Assembly (NCBI RefSeq): GCF_002953195.1
Contig: NZ_CP026377.1
Span: forward strand, 1,054,001-1,118,000
Length of the DNA: 64,000 nucleotides
Origin: Mixta gaviniae
Lineage (GTDB): Bacteria > Pseudomonadota > Gammaproteobacteria > Enterobacterales > Enterobacteriaceae
Direction of reading: 5' to 3'
The notes beneath the pieces were generated by a model. It was not told the DNA's origin. It made no database searches and worked only from the letters and a program-made list of their open reading frames with translations. The number at the start of each line of letters is the position of its first letter. The first letter of the stretch is position 1. The position numbers and the translations under genes are program-made. Positions 8,953-23,238 of this stretch are shown here, in pieces.

Positions 8953-10674
8953 TTAGCCCTGAATCGCTTCCACCAGGAAATCCACAATCCGATCGCGTTT
9001 GATCATCTGCTTCTCACCGGCGCGGCGCGCTTTATATTCGATCTCGTCGTTGTCCAGGTTACGATCGCCCAGCACGATGGTGTGCGGCACACCAATCAGT
9101 TCCATATCGGCGAACATCACGCCCGGACGCTCTTTACGATCGTCCAGCAGCACCTCAATGCCTTTGGCGCGCAGCGTGGCGTACAGCTCTTCCGCCAGCT
9201 CTTTCACGCGGAAGGATTTGTGCATGTTCATCGGCAGGATAGCGACCTGGAAGGGCGCCAGCGCGGCCGGCCAGATAATGCCGCGGTCATCATGGTTCTG
9301 CTCAATCGCCGCCGCTACCACGCGGGTGATGCCGATGCCGTAGCAGCCCATGGTCAGCGTCTGGTTACGGCCATCTTCGCCCTGAACCGCCGCCTTCATC
9401 GCTTCAGAATATTTGGTGCCCAGCTGGAAGATATGGCCCACTTCGATGCCGCGTTTGATCAGCAGCGTGCCTTTGCCGTCCGGGCTCGGATCGCCTTCCA
9501 CCACGCTGCGCAGATCGGCGACCTGCAGCGGCTCGGCCAGATCGCGGCCCCAGTTGATGCCGGTAAAGTGCTTGCCATCGATGTTAGCACCGGCGCTGAA
9601 GTCGCTCATTTTTGCCACGGTGCGATCGGCGATAACCGGCAGCGTCAGGCCGACCGGACCCAGTGAACCTGGGCCGGCGCCCACGGCGGCGCGGATCTCT
9701 TCTTCGGTCGCGAACGTCAGCGGCGCAGCGACAATCGCCACTTTTTCCGCTTTGACTTCGTTGAGTTCGTGATCGCCGCGCACCAGCAGCGCAACCAGCG
9801 AGTGGCCACTCTCTTCGCTCGCCTTCACAATCAGGGTTTTCACCGTCTTATCGATCGGCAGGTTAAACTGCGCAACCAGCTCGGCAATGGTTTTGGCGTT
9901 TGGCGTATCAATTTGCGTCAGCGGCTGAGACGGCGCCGGGCGCTCGCCTGCCGGTGCGACCGCTTCCGCCAGCTCGATGTTGGCGGCATAGTCAGATTCG
10001 GTAGAGAAGACGATGTCATCTTCGCCGCTCTGCGCCAGCACCTGGAACTCATGCGAGGCGCTGCCGCCGATAGAGCCGGTATCCGCCTGCACCGCGCGGA
10101 AATCGAGACCCATGCGGCTGAAGCTTTCGCTATAGGCACGGAACATCGCGTCGTAGGTTTCCTGCAGCGATTCCTGCGAGGTATGGAAGGAGTAAGCGTC
10201 CTTCATGATGAATTCGCGCGAGCGCATCACGCCGAAACGCGGACGCACTTCGTCACGGAATTTGGTCTGGATCTGGAACAGGTTCAGCGGCAGCTGCTTA
10301 TAAGAACTCAGCTCGTTGCGGATCAGATCGGTAATCACTTCTTCATGCGTCGGACCCAGCACGAAAGGACGATCGCCGCGGTCGACCAGACGTAACAGCT
10401 CAGGACCGTACTGCTCCCAGCGGCCGCTTTCCTGCCACAGGTCGGCAGGCTGCACGACCGGCATAGAGATCTCAATCGCGCCGGCGTTGGTCATCTCTTC
10501 GCGCACAATGTTTTCAACTTTTTTAAGTACGCGTAAGCCCGTCGGCAGCCAGGTATAAAGACCTGAAGCCAGTTTACGAATCATCCCTGCGCGCAGCATC
10601 AGCTGGTGGCTGATGACTTCGGCGTCGGACGGCGTCTCCTTAAGCGTGGAGAGCAGATATTGAGTAGTACGCAT
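8953..10674 (-). CDS. proS: Prolyl-tRNA synthetase
   Basis: Class II aminoacyl-tRNA synthetase that charges tRNA-Pro. It has 573 residues (572 in E. coli), the bacterial type with an inserted YbaK-like editing domain between motifs 2 and 3 (about residues 230-390), which clears mischarged Ala-tRNA. Motif 1 lies around [23 protein letters not shown], motif 2 around [21 protein letters not shown] and motif 3 in [14 protein letters not shown]. The C-terminal anticodon-binding domain ends at [10 protein letters not shown]. It is transcribed alone, convergent with arfB. Confidence 0.97.
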   Translation of the reverse strand: MRTTQYLLSTLKETPSDAEVISHQLMLRAGMIRKLASGLYTWLPTGLRVLKKVENIVREEMTNAGAIEISMPVVQPADLWQESGRWEQYGPELLRLVDRGDRPFVLGPTHEEVITDLIRNELSSYKQLPLNLFQIQTKFRDEVRPRFGVMRSREFIMKDAYSFHTSQESLQETYDAMFRAYSESFSRMGLDFRAVQADTGSIGGSASHEFQVLAQSGEDDIVFSTESDYAANIELAEAVAPAGERPAPSQPLTQIDTPNAKTIAELVAQFNLPIDKTVKTLIVKASEESGHSLVALLVRGDHELNEVKAEKVAIVAAPLTFATEEEIRAAVGAGPGSLGPVGLTLPVIADRTVAKMSDFSAGANIDGKHFTGINWGRDLAEPLQVADLRSVVEGDPSPDGKGTLLIKRGIEVGHIFQLGTKYSEAMKAAVQGEDGRNQTLTMGCYGIGITRVVAAAIEQNHDDRGIIWPAALAPFQVAILPMNMHKSFRVKELAEELYATLRAKGIEVLLDDRKERPGVMFADMELIGVPHTIVLGDRNLDNDEIEYKARRAGEKQMIKRDRIVDFLVEAIQG

Positions 10675-10776
10675 CTGTAAGATTCCAGTTTGGACGGAAA
10701 ACAGTCAAAGCATGACCTGAAAGTGGCGGTTAGTGTACCAGCGAGTGATGCACCTCAAAAGAGAGGGGAGAACAAA

Positions 10777-11484
10777 TTAGCGCGCATCAAGCGCCACGAC
10801 TTCGGTTCCCTGCGCGGTTACGCGCCAGCGCACGTTGAAATCGAGCAGCCAGACGGCATATTCGCGGTCGGGCTCTTCGCCTTTGCGGTAGGCCGGGCGC
10901 GGATCCTGCGCCAACACCTGAGCGATAAAACGCGCCAGCTGCGGATAGCGCTGTTGATGATCGGCCAGCTGCTGCTGCGCCAGCGCGGAAAAACGCACCG
11001 GCATCGCCGCCGGCGGCGCGCTCTGCGCAAAACCGGCGCGCGCCTGCGGCAGCGCCTCGGCAAACGGCAGGTAGGGTTTGATATCCACGATCGGCGTGCC
11101 GTCGACCAGGTCGAGGCTGCCCAGCTCCAGCGCCACCTGGCCCTTGTGACAGCGAACGCCTTTCAGCTCGACCAGCGACATGCCGATCGGATTAGGGCGA
11201 AAGGTCGAGCGCGTGGCGAAGACGCCCATGCGCGCGTTGCCGCCGAGGCGGGGAGGACGCACCGTCGGACGCCAGCCGCCTGCCATGGTTTGATGAAACA
11301 CAAACAGCAGCCACAGATGGCTGAAGGCTTCCAGCCCGCGCACCGCCTCCTGCTGATTATAGGGCGGCAGCAGATGCAGCTCGCCGCCGCCATCCTCAAT
11401 CAGCCCGGGCTGACGCGGAACGGCGAATTTCTCTTTCCACGGCGAACGAATGACGCCGATCTGTTCGAAGGTGAAGCGGCTCAT
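10777..11484 (-). CDS. trmO: tRNA (adenine(37)-N6)-methyltransferase TrmO (YaeB/TsaA)
   Basis: SAM-dependent enzyme that N6-methylates t6A37 in tRNA-Thr. Its 235 residues match E. coli. The TrmO beta-barrel domain shows the signature RPNPIGMSLVEL, with GGWRPTVRPPRLGGN before it and DLVDGTPIVDIKPYLPFAEA after. The start codon overlaps the rcsF stop (ATGA), so it is translationally coupled to the outer-membrane sensor gene rcsF, as in E. coli. Confidence 0.93.
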   Translation of the reverse strand: MSRFTFEQIGVIRSPWKEKFAVPRQPGLIEDGGGELHLLPPYNQQEAVRGLEAFSHLWLLFVFHQTMAGGWRPTVRPPRLGGNARMGVFATRSTFRPNPIGMSLVELKGVRCHKGQVALELGSLDLVDGTPIVDIKPYLPFAEALPQARAGFAQSAPPAAMPVRFSALAQQQLADHQQRYPQLARFIAQVLAQDPRPAYRKGEEPDREYAVWLLDFNVRWRVTAQGTEVVALDAR

Positions 11485-11888
11485 TTACTGCCGGAGACTT
11501 TTAACGCGGTGCCCTGACAAATGGCCTGGCGGTAGCAGCCCTGGCTTTCGCTAACCACTTCGCATTTATGCAGCAGCACCGCGTTGGCTTTCATCGAAGA
11601 GGCGCGGATCTGCATACGCTTGCGCGCGGTATTGATATTGGGCGGCGAATCCTGACGGCCGGTCTGGCAATCTTCGCCTGAGACTTCGCCTAAATCGCGG
11701 AACGGGTTGCTCAGCAGCGCGTTCATATCGGTATAGAGCTTTACCGGCGCCGGGCGCGCGGCGGGACGGGTATGGGATTCAACGGGCGTCGGCCTGGCTG
11801 CGGGCGGGGTAATGGGCTTATAGGGCTTATGCAGCAAAGAGCATCCTGTCAGCGAAAGCGCCAACAAACAGAGCGGTAACGCACGCAT
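11481..11888 (-). CDS. rcsF: Rcs stress sensor lipoprotein RcsF
   Basis: Outer-membrane lipoprotein that signals envelope and LPS damage to the Rcs phosphorelay through IgaA. The start at 11888 gives 135 residues with an N-terminal lipobox LTGC (lipidated Cys16), a proline-rich linker (about 25-50) and a globular domain. That domain holds the conserved cysteines of the two disulfides (GEDCQTG, HKCEVV, GCYRQAICQG). A longer reading from 11975 would bury the signal peptide, so 11888 is chosen. The TGA overlaps the trmO start. Confidence 0.93.
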   Translation of the reverse strand: MRALPLCLLALSLTGCSLLHKPYKPITPPAARPTPVESHTRPAARPAPVKLYTDMNALLSNPFRDLGEVSGEDCQTGRQDSPPNINTARKRMQIRASSMKANAVLLHKCEVVSESQGCYRQAICQGTALKVSGSK

Positions 11889-11972
11889 TAAACTGTCCTC
11901 ATTTCTCAAAATTGGCGTTATTGAAGCAAGCAATCCATTAAATGACAAGTTGCGATCGCTTCCGCCGCTAAG

Positions 11973-12042
11973 CAAAAAGGCGGCCCGGCGAACCGGCCGG
12001 CAAGCGCAGGATACGCTCTACCGGCCGGCTGACGGGCCGCCT
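11973..12042 (-). terminator. Large branched terminator of the metNIQ operon
   Basis: Outer arms AGGCGGCCC (11978-11986) and GGGCCGCCT (12034-12042) enclose inner arms around CCGGCCGG at 11993-12000 and 12021-12028, plus a small CGCAGGATACGC hairpin. Read on the minus strand it ends in five U after the outer stem. A second GC hairpin without a U-tract (12069-12077 with 12086-12094) lies between it and metQ. Confidence 0.75.
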
Positions 12043-12105
12043 GATGACACTCGGTAACCTCTCTCAGCGGCGGCGGGCGCAGAAACCCGCCGCCGTCCGC
12101 CGTAA

Positions 12106-12921
12106 TTACCAGCCTTTAACGGCGCCGCCGTTAAAGATCTTGTTCGCGGCGTCAGAGACTTCGTCAGACTGATAGGCCTGAACGAATTTCTTCACGTTTT
12201 CGGCGTCTTTATTATCTTCGCGCGCAACGATCATGTTGACGTAAGGGGAGTCTTTATCTTCTACGAAGATGCCGTCTTTCGCCGGGGTCAGGCCAATCTG
12301 GCTGGCATAGGTGGTGTTGATCACCGCCAGCGCGATCTGCTCATCATCCAGCGAGCGCGGCAGCTGCGGCGCTTCCAGCTCGACAATCTTCAGTTTTTTC
12401 GGGTTTTCCACGATATCCAGCGAGGTCGGCAGCAGGCCCACGCCCTCTTTCAGCTTAATCAGGCCCACTTTCTGCAGCAGCAGCAGAGAACGGCCGAGGT
12501 TGGTCGGATCGTTAGGAATCGCGACCTGCGCGCCTTCCTGCAGATCGTTCAGTGATTTGATTTTTTTCGAATAGCCCGCGATCGGGTAAACGAAGGTGTT
12601 GCCGACGGAGACCAGCTTATAACCGCGATCTTTGATCTGCCCATCCAGGTAAGGCTGATGCTGGAAGGCGTTAACGTCGATGTCGCCTTTGCTTAACGCT
12701 TCGTTCGGCAGCACGTAATCGTTAAAGGTGACCAGCTCGACATCGAGGCCATATTTGTCCTTCGCTACTTTCTGCGCGACTTCAGCAACCTGCTGTTCGG
12801 CGCCCACAATCACCCCTACTTTAATGTGGTTCGGGTCTTTCTCTTCCTGTCCACATCCCGCCAGTGCCATGGCGCCCAGAAGCGCGCTCACTGCAGCAAT
12901 CTTTTTAAATGTAAAAGACAT
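12106..12921 (-). CDS. metQ: Methionine-binding lipoprotein MetQ
   Basis: Periplasmic D/L-methionine-binding component of the MetNIQ ABC importer. It has 271 residues. The lipoprotein signal peptide ends in the lipobox LAGC (Cys23). The mature NlpA-family domain begins IKVGVIVGAEQQVAEVAQ and contains VELVTFNDYVLPNEAL and AFQHQPYLD. It is the last gene of metN-metI-metQ, 32 nt after metI, and is followed by a large terminator. Expression is probably set by MetJ at the metN promoter. Confidence 0.96.
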   Translation of the reverse strand: MSFTFKKIAAVSALLGAMALAGCGQEEKDPNHIKVGVIVGAEQQVAEVAQKVAKDKYGLDVELVTFNDYVLPNEALSKGDIDVNAFQHQPYLDGQIKDRGYKLVSVGNTFVYPIAGYSKKIKSLNDLQEGAQVAIPNDPTNLGRSLLLLQKVGLIKLKEGVGLLPTSLDIVENPKKLKIVELEAPQLPRSLDDEQIALAVINTTYASQIGLTPAKDGIFVEDKDSPYVNMIVAREDNKDAENVKKFVQAYQSDEVSDAANKIFNGGAVKGW

Positions 12922-12953
12922 ATCCCTTCCTTAATAGAGAGAATTGATGTTGC

Positions 12954-13607
12954 TTATTTGTGTGTGACTGCACGAACGATGCGGTCGCCACAGAACTGAA
13001 TGAGATACACCAGCACAACCAGCAATACCAGTACAGTATTCATCACCGTGGCGTTATAGCCGATGTAGCCGTACTGATAACCGATCTGCCCCAGCCCGCC
13101 CGCGCCGACTGCGCCGCCCATGGCGGAGTAGCCGACCAGCGTGATCAGGGTAATAGTGGCCGCATTTACCAGTCCCGGCAAGGCTTCCGGCAGCAGGACT
13201 TTACGAATGATCTGCAGCGGTGTGGCGCCCATCGCACGCGACGCTTCAATCAGGCCGGTAGGCAGCTCCAGCAGGGCATTCTCCACCATACGCGCGATAA
13301 ACGGCGCGGCGCCGACGGTCAGCGGAACGATCGCTGCCTGCAGACCAATCGAGGTGCCAACGATGGCGCGGGTAAAGGGGATCATCCAGACCAGCAGGAT
13401 AATAAAAGGAATCGAACGGAAAATATTGACCAGCGCGGACAACACCCGATAGAGCTTGTTGTTCGCCATAATCTGACCGGGACGGGTAATATAGAGCAGC
13501 ACGCCGACCGGCAGGCCCAGCACAAAACCAAAAAAGCCAGAGACGAAGGTCATCATCAGCGTTTCCCAGATGCCGCGGGCCAACAACCACATCATTGCTT
13601 CAGACAT
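12954..13607 (-). CDS. metI: D/L-methionine ABC transporter permease MetI
   Basis: Inner-membrane permease of the methionine importer, 217 residues with about five membrane segments. The cytoplasmic EAA-type coupling loop is visible around [20 protein letters not shown]. The first eight bases of the gene overlap the metN 3' end, which supports coupled translation of the ATPase and permease. Confidence 0.95.
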   Translation of the reverse strand: MSEAMMWLLARGIWETLMMTFVSGFFGFVLGLPVGVLLYITRPGQIMANNKLYRVLSALVNIFRSIPFIILLVWMIPFTRAIVGTSIGLQAAIVPLTVGAAPFIARMVENALLELPTGLIEASRAMGATPLQIIRKVLLPEALPGLVNAATITLITLVGYSAMGGAVGAGGLGQIGYQYGYIGYNATVMNTVLVLLVVLVYLIQFCGDRIVRAVTHK

Positions 13608-14631
13608 ACCCTAATACCTCTACTTTTACATGGTGCTGCTGTAAATAGGCGATAGCGCCTTGCGTCTCCTGCTCGCTGCCGTGCATTTCCGCCAGCATAA
13701 TGCCGAACTTCACGCCGCCCGCGTAATCCATCTGCGCGCTGATAATGTTGTTATTGACGTTAAAGCGACGCGCCGTTTCCGACAGCAGCGGCGCATCCAC
13801 CGACTGGCCGGTAAACTCCAGACGCAACAGCGGCACGCTGTCGGCCGTCGACGCCGCTTTCAGGCGCTGCTGATAATCTTCCGGAATGTCCAGGTGCAGC
13901 GTCGACTGAATAAACTGCTGCGCCAGCGGTGTTTTCGGATGAGAGAAAACTTCGCTAACGCTGTCTTTCTCAATCAGCTGACCATTGCTGATCACCGCTA
14001 CCTGATCGCAGATGCGTTTCACTACGTCCATCTCATGGGTAATCAGCAGAATGGTGATGCCAAGACGGCGGTTGATATCTTTAAGCAGCTCGAGGATCGC
14101 GCGCGTGGTGGCAGGATCGAGGGCGCTGGTGGCTTCGTCGCACAGCAGCACTTTCGGGTTGCTGGCCAGCGCACGGGCAATGGCGACGCGCTGCTTCTGT
14201 CCGCCGGAGAGGTTTGCCGGCCAGGCGTCATGCTTATCGCCCAGACCGACCAGATCCAGCAACTCGGTGACGCGCGCTTTCAGGGCTTCGCGCGGCATGT
14301 TGTCCAGTTCCAGCGGCAGCGCCACGTTACCGAACACGGTGCGCGAGTTAAGTAAGTTGAAGTGCTGGAAAATCATGCCGATCTGGCGGCGCGCCAGCGT
14401 AAGCTGACCTTCGGAAAGCGTGGTCAGCTCCTGGCCATCAACTAACACGCTGCCTGACGTCGGGCGCTCCAGCAGGTTGACGCAGCGGATCAGGGTGCTT
14501 TTACCGGCGCCCGACGAGCCGATGACGCCGTAAATCTGCCCGGCGGGCACATGCAGGCTAACATCGGACAATGCGGTAATGGTGCGCGTGCCCTGCTGAA
14601 AGACTTTAGTAATATTGGAAAGTTTTATCAT
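13600..14631 (-). CDS. metN: Methionine ABC transporter ATP-binding protein MetN
   Basis: ATPase of the methionine importer, 343 residues. Walker A is GSSGAGKST, the signature is LSGGQKQR and Walker B is [13 protein letters not shown], followed by the H-loop ITHEMDVV. The C-terminal NIL/ACT-like domain (about 265-343) binds methionine and inhibits transport when intracellular methionine is high. First gene of the operon, with tandem met boxes 80-110 bp upstream. Confidence 0.96.
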   Translation of the reverse strand: MIKLSNITKVFQQGTRTITALSDVSLHVPAGQIYGVIGSSGAGKSTLIRCVNLLERPTSGSVLVDGQELTTLSEGQLTLARRQIGMIFQHFNLLNSRTVFGNVALPLELDNMPREALKARVTELLDLVGLGDKHDAWPANLSGGQKQRVAIARALASNPKVLLCDEATSALDPATTRAILELLKDINRRLGITILLITHEMDVVKRICDQVAVISNGQLIEKDSVSEVFSHPKTPLAQQFIQSTLHLDIPEDYQQRLKAASTADSVPLLRLEFTGQSVDAPLLSETARRFNVNNNIISAQMDYAGGVKFGIMLAEMHGSEQETQGAIAYLQQHHVKVEVLGYV

Positions 14632-14713
14632 TGATTTACTTATTATCTATCGCGATGTAGTTATCCGTGGTGTGTTCTGTTTTTGCCTGAGCGGACCGAC
14701 AAAAAGTTGAAAC

Positions 14714-14737
14714 GGATGTTAAGGCATCCAGACGTCT
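14714..14737 (-). promoter_or_regulatory. MetJ operator (tandem met boxes) upstream of metN
   Basis: Three contiguous octamers read on the minus strand. The first is a perfect AGACGTCT (14730-14737). GGATGCCT (5 of 8 match) and TAACATCC (4 of 8 match) follow. Tandem met boxes are the known MetJ-SAM repressor target, so metNIQ is expected to be repressed by methionine. Confidence 0.85.
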
Positions 14738-14826
14738 AAATCAATCAGAGAGATTCAATCTGCCATTCTCTCTTTTATTACAATCATGCGATACTGACAG
14801 ATAAATTCGGCAGCAGGAGTTACTAC

Positions 14827-15387
14827 GTGACGGCTAAAGTACCGGCGGTTTTTCTCGATCGCGATGGCACAGTGAATGTGGATCATGGCTATGTCCATGA
14901 GATTGATGATTTTCAGTTTATCGACGGCGCGATTGAAGCGATGCGCGAGCTGAAAGAGATGGGCTATGCGCTGGTGCTGGTGACGAACCAGTCCGGCATT
15001 GCGCGCGGCATGTTCAGCGAAGATACGTTTATGCAGCTCACCGAGTGGATGGACTGGTCGCTGGCCGACAGGGGAGTGGACTTTGACGGTATCTACTATT
15101 GCCCGCATCATCCGGAAGCGGCGGTAGAAGCCTATCGTCAGGAGTGCGACTGCCGTAAGCCACAGCCCGGTATGCTGCTCAGCGCGATGAAGCACCTGAA
15201 TATCGATATGGCCGCTTCTTATATGGTAGGCGATAAGATTGATGATGTGCTGGCGGGTAAAGCGGCCGGCGTGGGCACCAGCGTGCTGGTACGCAGCGGT
15301 AAAGCAGTGACCGCCGAAGGCGAAAAGGCGGCCGATTGGGTGCTGGACAGCATCGCCGACCTGCCGGCGCGGATAAAACAGGGTTAA
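14827..15387 (+). CDS. gmhB: D-glycero-beta-D-manno-heptose 1,7-bisphosphate 7-phosphatase
   Basis: HAD-family phosphatase in ADP-heptose synthesis for the LPS inner core. It removes the 7-phosphate between the kinase and adenylyltransferase steps of HldE. Its 186 residues start at GTG 14827, 7 nt after AGGAG. The HAD motif I is FLDRDGTVN (nucleophile and acid aspartates), motif II is VTNQSG, and the zinc-type cysteines are in YYCPHHPEA...CDCRKP. Motif IV is VGDKIDDV. It sits directly upstream of the rRNA operon, as in E. coli. Another heptose-pathway gene, gmhA, is also in this window. Confidence 0.94.
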   Translation: MTAKVPAVFLDRDGTVNVDHGYVHEIDDFQFIDGAIEAMRELKEMGYALVLVTNQSGIARGMFSEDTFMQLTEWMDWSLADRGVDFDGIYYCPHHPEAAVEAYRQECDCRKPQPGMLLSAMKHLNIDMAASYMVGDKIDDVLAGKAAGVGTSVLVRSGKAVTAEGEKAADWVLDSIADLPARIKQG

Positions 15388-15442
15388 AAAACGGCGTTCT
15401 GCGCGAAATTTCAGCGAACGGTAAAAAAGTTGAAATTAGCAC

Positions 15443-15470
15443 TTGTCAGCCCGGAAGAACTCCCTATAAT
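15443..15470 (+). promoter_or_regulatory. rrn P1 promoter
   Basis: -35 TTGTCA (15443-15448), 16-bp spacer, -10 TATAAT (15465-15470), then the GC-rich discriminator GCGCCTCC. These are hallmarks of growth-rate and ppGpp/DksA-controlled rRNA P1 promoters. Confidence 0.88.
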
Positions 15471-15565
15471 GCGCCTCCATCGACACGGCACAACGGCTTA
15501 CGCCACGCGGTGTTGAGCGGTTCAGCGAAGTCTGAATCGCCGGAGAAAAACTTCCTGAAAAGGGG

Positions 15566-15593
15566 TTGACTCTGAAAGAGGAAAGCGTAATAT
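15566..15593 (+). promoter_or_regulatory. rrn P2 promoter
   Basis: -35 TTGACT (15566-15571), 16-bp spacer, -10 TAATAT (15588-15593), about 120 bp downstream of P1. This is the usual tandem arrangement. Confidence 0.8.
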
Positions 15594-15632
15594 ACGCCAC
15601 CTCGCGGCAACGGCACGAAGCGCCGGTCGCAC

Positions 15633-15644
15633 CGCTCTTTAACA
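15633..15644 (+). promoter_or_regulatory. rRNA antitermination boxA in the 16S leader
   Basis: CGCTCTTTAACA matches the Nus/SuhB boxA consensus TGCTCTTTAACA in 11 of 12 positions. It prevents premature Rho termination in the rRNA operon. Confidence 0.8.
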
Positions 15645-15765
15645 ATTTATCAGACAATCTGTGTGGGCACTCACAGGACGGATATCGCAAAAATAATTGC
15701 AGTATCAAGTCTCAAGAGTGAACACGTAATTCATTACGACGTTTTTCTTTGAGCATCAGACTTTT

Positions 15766-17306
<1,541 letters not shown>

Positions 17307-17379
17307 CCATGCTGATACCTTCCCGTGTAGTGCTCACACAGATTGTCTGATAGAAATTAACGAGCAGTAAAATCCCGGC

Positions 17380-17456
<77 letters not shown>

Positions 17457-17569
17457 AATTCTTCCTCATGCCGCGTTATACGCCCGGTCGTTTACCCGTG
17501 TAAACTTCCCGAACGTATGCCTTGCCTGAGAAAGAATTAAAGGTTAACCGGCGATTTTACAGTATATCT

Positions 17570-17645
17570 GGGGCTATAGCTCAGCTGGGAGAGCGCCTGC
17601 TTTGCACGCAGGAGGTCAGCGGTTCGATCCCGCTTAGCTCCACCA
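17570..17645 (+). tRNA. alaT: tRNA-Ala (TGC)
   Basis: 76-nt cloverleaf with encoded CCA. Anticodon TGC at 17603-17605. Second spacer tRNA of the rRNA operon. Confidence 0.97.
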
Positions 17646-17702
17646 TCAACATCAGGTTGATGACCACTCCAGAATACATTTACGAATGTATTGTGCAGTA
17701 TT

Positions 17703-17714
17703 TGCTCTTTAACA
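17703..17714 (+). promoter_or_regulatory. boxA in the 23S leader
   Basis: Exact TGCTCTTTAACA, the second antitermination element, 111 nt before 23S. The rest of 17646-17825 is the 23S processing-stem leader. Confidence 0.8.
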
Positions 17715-17825
17715 ATCCGGAACAAGCTGAAAATTTGAAAGAGCAGCTTCTTTGCATAAAGAACTGTTCAGAGTCTCTCAATTTTTCACACCGACACGGT
17801 GTCGCAAGACGCCTGTGGGTTGTGA

Positions 17826-20731
<2,906 letters not shown>

Positions 20732-20833
20732 ACAACGCCACAGGCGTTTTAAGAAAAAAGAGAGACGCAGTTTTCAGCTTGTTCACCGGATTAGCGCGTG
20801 TGGCCCCCTGCGGGCGGCATGCGAAACAGAATT

Positions 20834-20953
20834 TGCCTGGCGGCGAGAGCGCGGTGGTCCCACCTGACCCCATGCCGAACTCAGAAGTGAAACGCCGCAG
20901 CGCCGATGGTAGTGTGGGGCCTCCCCATGCGAGAGTAGGGAACTGCCAGGCAT
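20834..20953 (+). rRNA. rrf: 5S ribosomal RNA
   Basis: 120 nt, beginning TGCCTGGCGGC and ending CTGCCAGGCAT, with the terminal helix pairing. Complete. Confidence 0.97.
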
Positions 20954-21025
20954 CAAATTAAGGTTACACCTGTAAAGGTCGACACCGGTTATCAGCGAGA
21001 CCCCGCTGGTAATGCAGTATTCGGT

Positions 21026-21102
21026 GGTGCGGTAGTTCAGTCGGTTAGAATACCGGCCTGTCACGCCGGGGGTCGCGGGTTCGAGTCCCGTCCGCACCGC
21101 CA
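21026..21102 (+). tRNA. aspU: tRNA-Asp (GTC), distal gene of the rRNA operon
   Basis: 77-nt cloverleaf with encoded CCA and anticodon GTC at 21060-21062. It lies 72 nt after 5S as the last gene of the operon, and is identical to the copy at 27594-27670. Confidence 0.97.
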
Positions 21103-21115
21103 CTCTATAAGCAAC

Positions 21116-21143
21116 AGCCCTGACAGCAATGTCAGGGCTTTTT
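21116..21143 (+). terminator. Rho-independent terminator of the rRNA operon
   Basis: 10-bp stem AGCCCTGACA/TGTCAGGGCT (21116-21125, 21130-21139), GCAA tetraloop, then a T-tract. The remaining bases to the end of yafC (21284) show nothing else. Confidence 0.9.
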
Positions 21144-21283
21144 GCTTTTCTGTCGTTGAAAAAGGGTGATACCGCGTGCTTTAAACCTCTTTTCCCGCCC
21201 CTCATTTTCCCGGCGGTTCACTTATCCCCCCTTTATCCCGCAGCATGGCTCCAGTTGTCCGCGAGCGTAAAGCAGGGCCCGCT

Positions 21284-22183
21284 TTACAAAACGTGATGTG
21301 TGTTAATCCACTCGCTGAGAAAATCGATAAAGGCTCTGACGCGGGTGCTGACGGCGCGATCGCTGTAATAGACGGCATTAAACGGCATGGCGACCGGCAA
21401 GCGTTTGTCCGCTAATACCTCCACTAAACTGCCGTCATTAACCTCATTATTGATCATGTAGTCTGACAGACAGGCGATGCCGTTCCCCGCCAGGCAGAGC
21501 TGCTTAAGCGTTTCCCCGCTGTTGGCAGTAATCGTAGGCTGGATAGTATAAAGCTCGCCGTCGGGCTGAGCGGCGGGCCAGCGATTCAGCGCCGGCGTTT
21601 CGACAAAGCCGAGGCAGCTGTGCTGCGCCAGCGCATCAACGCTAGTCGGTACGCCGCAGCGTGCCAGATAGGCAGGCGCCGCCACTATTTTGCGATAGCT
21701 GGTGAACAGCGGGCGGGCGCGCAAGCTGGAATCGCTCAGGTTTCCGGCGCGGATCGCCACATCCACCTTGCGCTCAATCAGGTTAATGAAGGTTTCGGAA
21801 GAGATAAGGGAGAGGGTCATTTCCGGATAGCGACGGCGAAACGGCTCGACCATCGGCGTGAGCAGGTGTAATACCACCGGCGTGGCGGCGTCTACCCGCA
21901 ACAGGCCGCGCGGCACCAGCCGGCTTTCCATCAGCTCGTTTTCTGCCGCCGCCATCTCCTGCAGCAGCTTCTGTATTTTGCGAAAATAGCCTTCGCCTTC
22001 CTGCGTCAGGCTAATCTGGCGGGTGGTGCGCGTCAGCAGCTCCACCCCCAGCTTCGCCTCCAGCTTCTTTACGGCGCGGCTAACGGCGGAGGTCGCCAGT
22101 TCCAGCTGCCTGGCCGCACGGCTAAAGCTGCCGCTTTCCACTACCGTAACAAAGATTTTTAACTCATCTGTAGATGCTTTCAC
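21284..22183 (-). CDS. yafC: LysR-family transcriptional regulator (YafC)
   Basis: 299-residue LysR-type regulator. The N-terminal winged helix-turn-helix (about 1-60) contains [26 protein letters not shown], and a periplasmic-binding-like effector domain (about 90-295) follows. The C-terminal block [24 protein letters not shown] is typical of the YafC group. Its place after the rRNA operon matches E. coli, except that dkgB, which usually lies between, is missing. Target genes and inducer are not known from the sequence. Confidence 0.9.
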   Translation of the reverse strand: MKASTDELKIFVTVVESGSFSRAARQLELATSAVSRAVKKLEAKLGVELLTRTTRQISLTQEGEGYFRKIQKLLQEMAAAENELMESRLVPRGLLRVDAATPVVLHLLTPMVEPFRRRYPEMTLSLISSETFINLIERKVDVAIRAGNLSDSSLRARPLFTSYRKIVAAPAYLARCGVPTSVDALAQHSCLGFVETPALNRWPAAQPDGELYTIQPTITANSGETLKQLCLAGNGIACLSDYMINNEVNDGSLVEVLADKRLPVAMPFNAVYYSDRAVSTRVRAFIDFLSEWINTHHVL

Positions 22184-22386
22184 CCTGTCTCCCGTGCGAT
22201 ATTTTTCTTTCTGCGTCCCTGCCGGACAGGATAGCAGAGAGCAGGGCGGACTGAATTTGTTGCTATCGTAACATTTGCTTGCCTGTCGGGAAGGTAAATT
22301 CCGTCACACTGATTGAAAGTCTTCCCTGAAGCCCCTATAACTGAAAGCAGTACCTGTATGCAGACACTTCAGAAACGGGCGGTATC

Positions 22387-23190
22387 GTGCGGAAAAAAAC
22401 CTATGCCATGAGATATGTAGCTGGCCAGCCTGCGGAAAGAATTTTCCAGCCGAACGCCATGCTGCATGTTGGGCAAGCGCTTCCGCCAGGCGCGCCTCTT
22501 ACCTCCAGCGCGACGTTACGCGTGCTGGTGTGGAATATCTTCAAACAGCAGCGGGCTGACTGGCTGTCGGTGCTGCAAAGCTTCGGTAAGGATGCGCAGC
22601 TGGTCTTGTTGCAAGAGGCGCAGACCACGCCGGAGCTGGTGCGTTTCGCGACGTCGAACTACCTCGCTGCGGATCAGGTGCCCGCCTTTGTGCTGCCGCA
22701 GCATCCTTCCGGGGTAATGACGCTGGCGGCTGCCCATCCGGTCTACTGCTGCCCGCTGCGCGAGCGTGAGCCGCTGCTACGCCTGGCGAAATCGGCGCTG
22801 ATCACCGCTTATCCTTTACCGGACGGTAAGATGTTGATGGTGGTAAACATCCATGCGGTTAACTTCAGTCTTGGGATCGATGTCTACAGCAAACAGCTGG
22901 GGCCGATCGGCGAGCAGCTGGCGCACCATGACGGCCCGGTGATCATGGCCGGGGATTTTAACGCCTGGAGCCGTCAGCGTATGAATGCGCTCTATCGCTT
23001 TGCGCGCGAGATGGGGTTGCGCGAGGTGCGTTTTACCGATGATTACCGCCGTAAGGCATTTGGTCGCCCGCTCGATTTTGTCTTCTATCGCGGGCTGCGG
23101 GTGGCTGAAGCGAGCGTGCTGGTGACGCGCGCCTCCGATCACAATCCGCTGCTGGTCGAATTCGCCGCTGCCGATGCGGTTCAGGCATAA
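22387..23190 (+). CDS. yafD: Endonuclease/exonuclease/phosphatase-family protein YafD
   Basis: 267 residues of the EEP (DNase I-like) fold. Visible catalytic motifs are [14 protein letters not shown] (metal-binding glutamate), [20 protein letters not shown] (D and N) and the terminal [11 protein letters not shown] (D and H). E. coli YafD is reported to contribute to resistance to host factors, but its substrate is unclear. The start is GTG 22387, giving the conserved N-terminus [20 protein letters not shown] bidirectional terminator follows. Confidence 0.9.
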   Translation: MRKKTYAMRYVAGQPAERIFQPNAMLHVGQALPPGAPLTSSATLRVLVWNIFKQQRADWLSVLQSFGKDAQLVLLQEAQTTPELVRFATSNYLAADQVPAFVLPQHPSGVMTLAAAHPVYCCPLREREPLLRLAKSALITAYPLPDGKMLMVVNIHAVNFSLGIDVYSKQLGPIGEQLAHHDGPVIMAGDFNAWSRQRMNALYRFAREMGLREVRFTDDYRRKAFGRPLDFVFYRGLRVAEASVLVTRASDHNPLLVEFAAADAVQA

Positions 23191-23218
23191 AAAAAGCCGA
23201 TCGTAAGATCGGCTTTTT
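23191..23218. terminator. Bidirectional terminator between yafD and mltD
   Basis: 12-bp perfect inverted repeat, AAAAAGCCGATC (23191-23202) and GATCGGCTTTTT (23207-23218), with a GTAA loop and U-tracts in both directions. Confidence 0.9.
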
Positions 23219-23238
23219 ATTTCCTTCAGCAAGCAAGC

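Larger units (their letters stand above)
15388..15765 (+). promoter_or_regulatory. rRNA operon control region and leader
   Basis: 378 nt between gmhB and mature 16S. It holds an AT-rich stretch (15388-15440) suited to an UP element and Fis binding, promoters P1 and P2, a boxA antitermination site, and the 5' half of the RNase III processing stem (15644-15670). The other half lies at 17330-17358. No protein-coding gene is seen. Confidence 0.85.
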
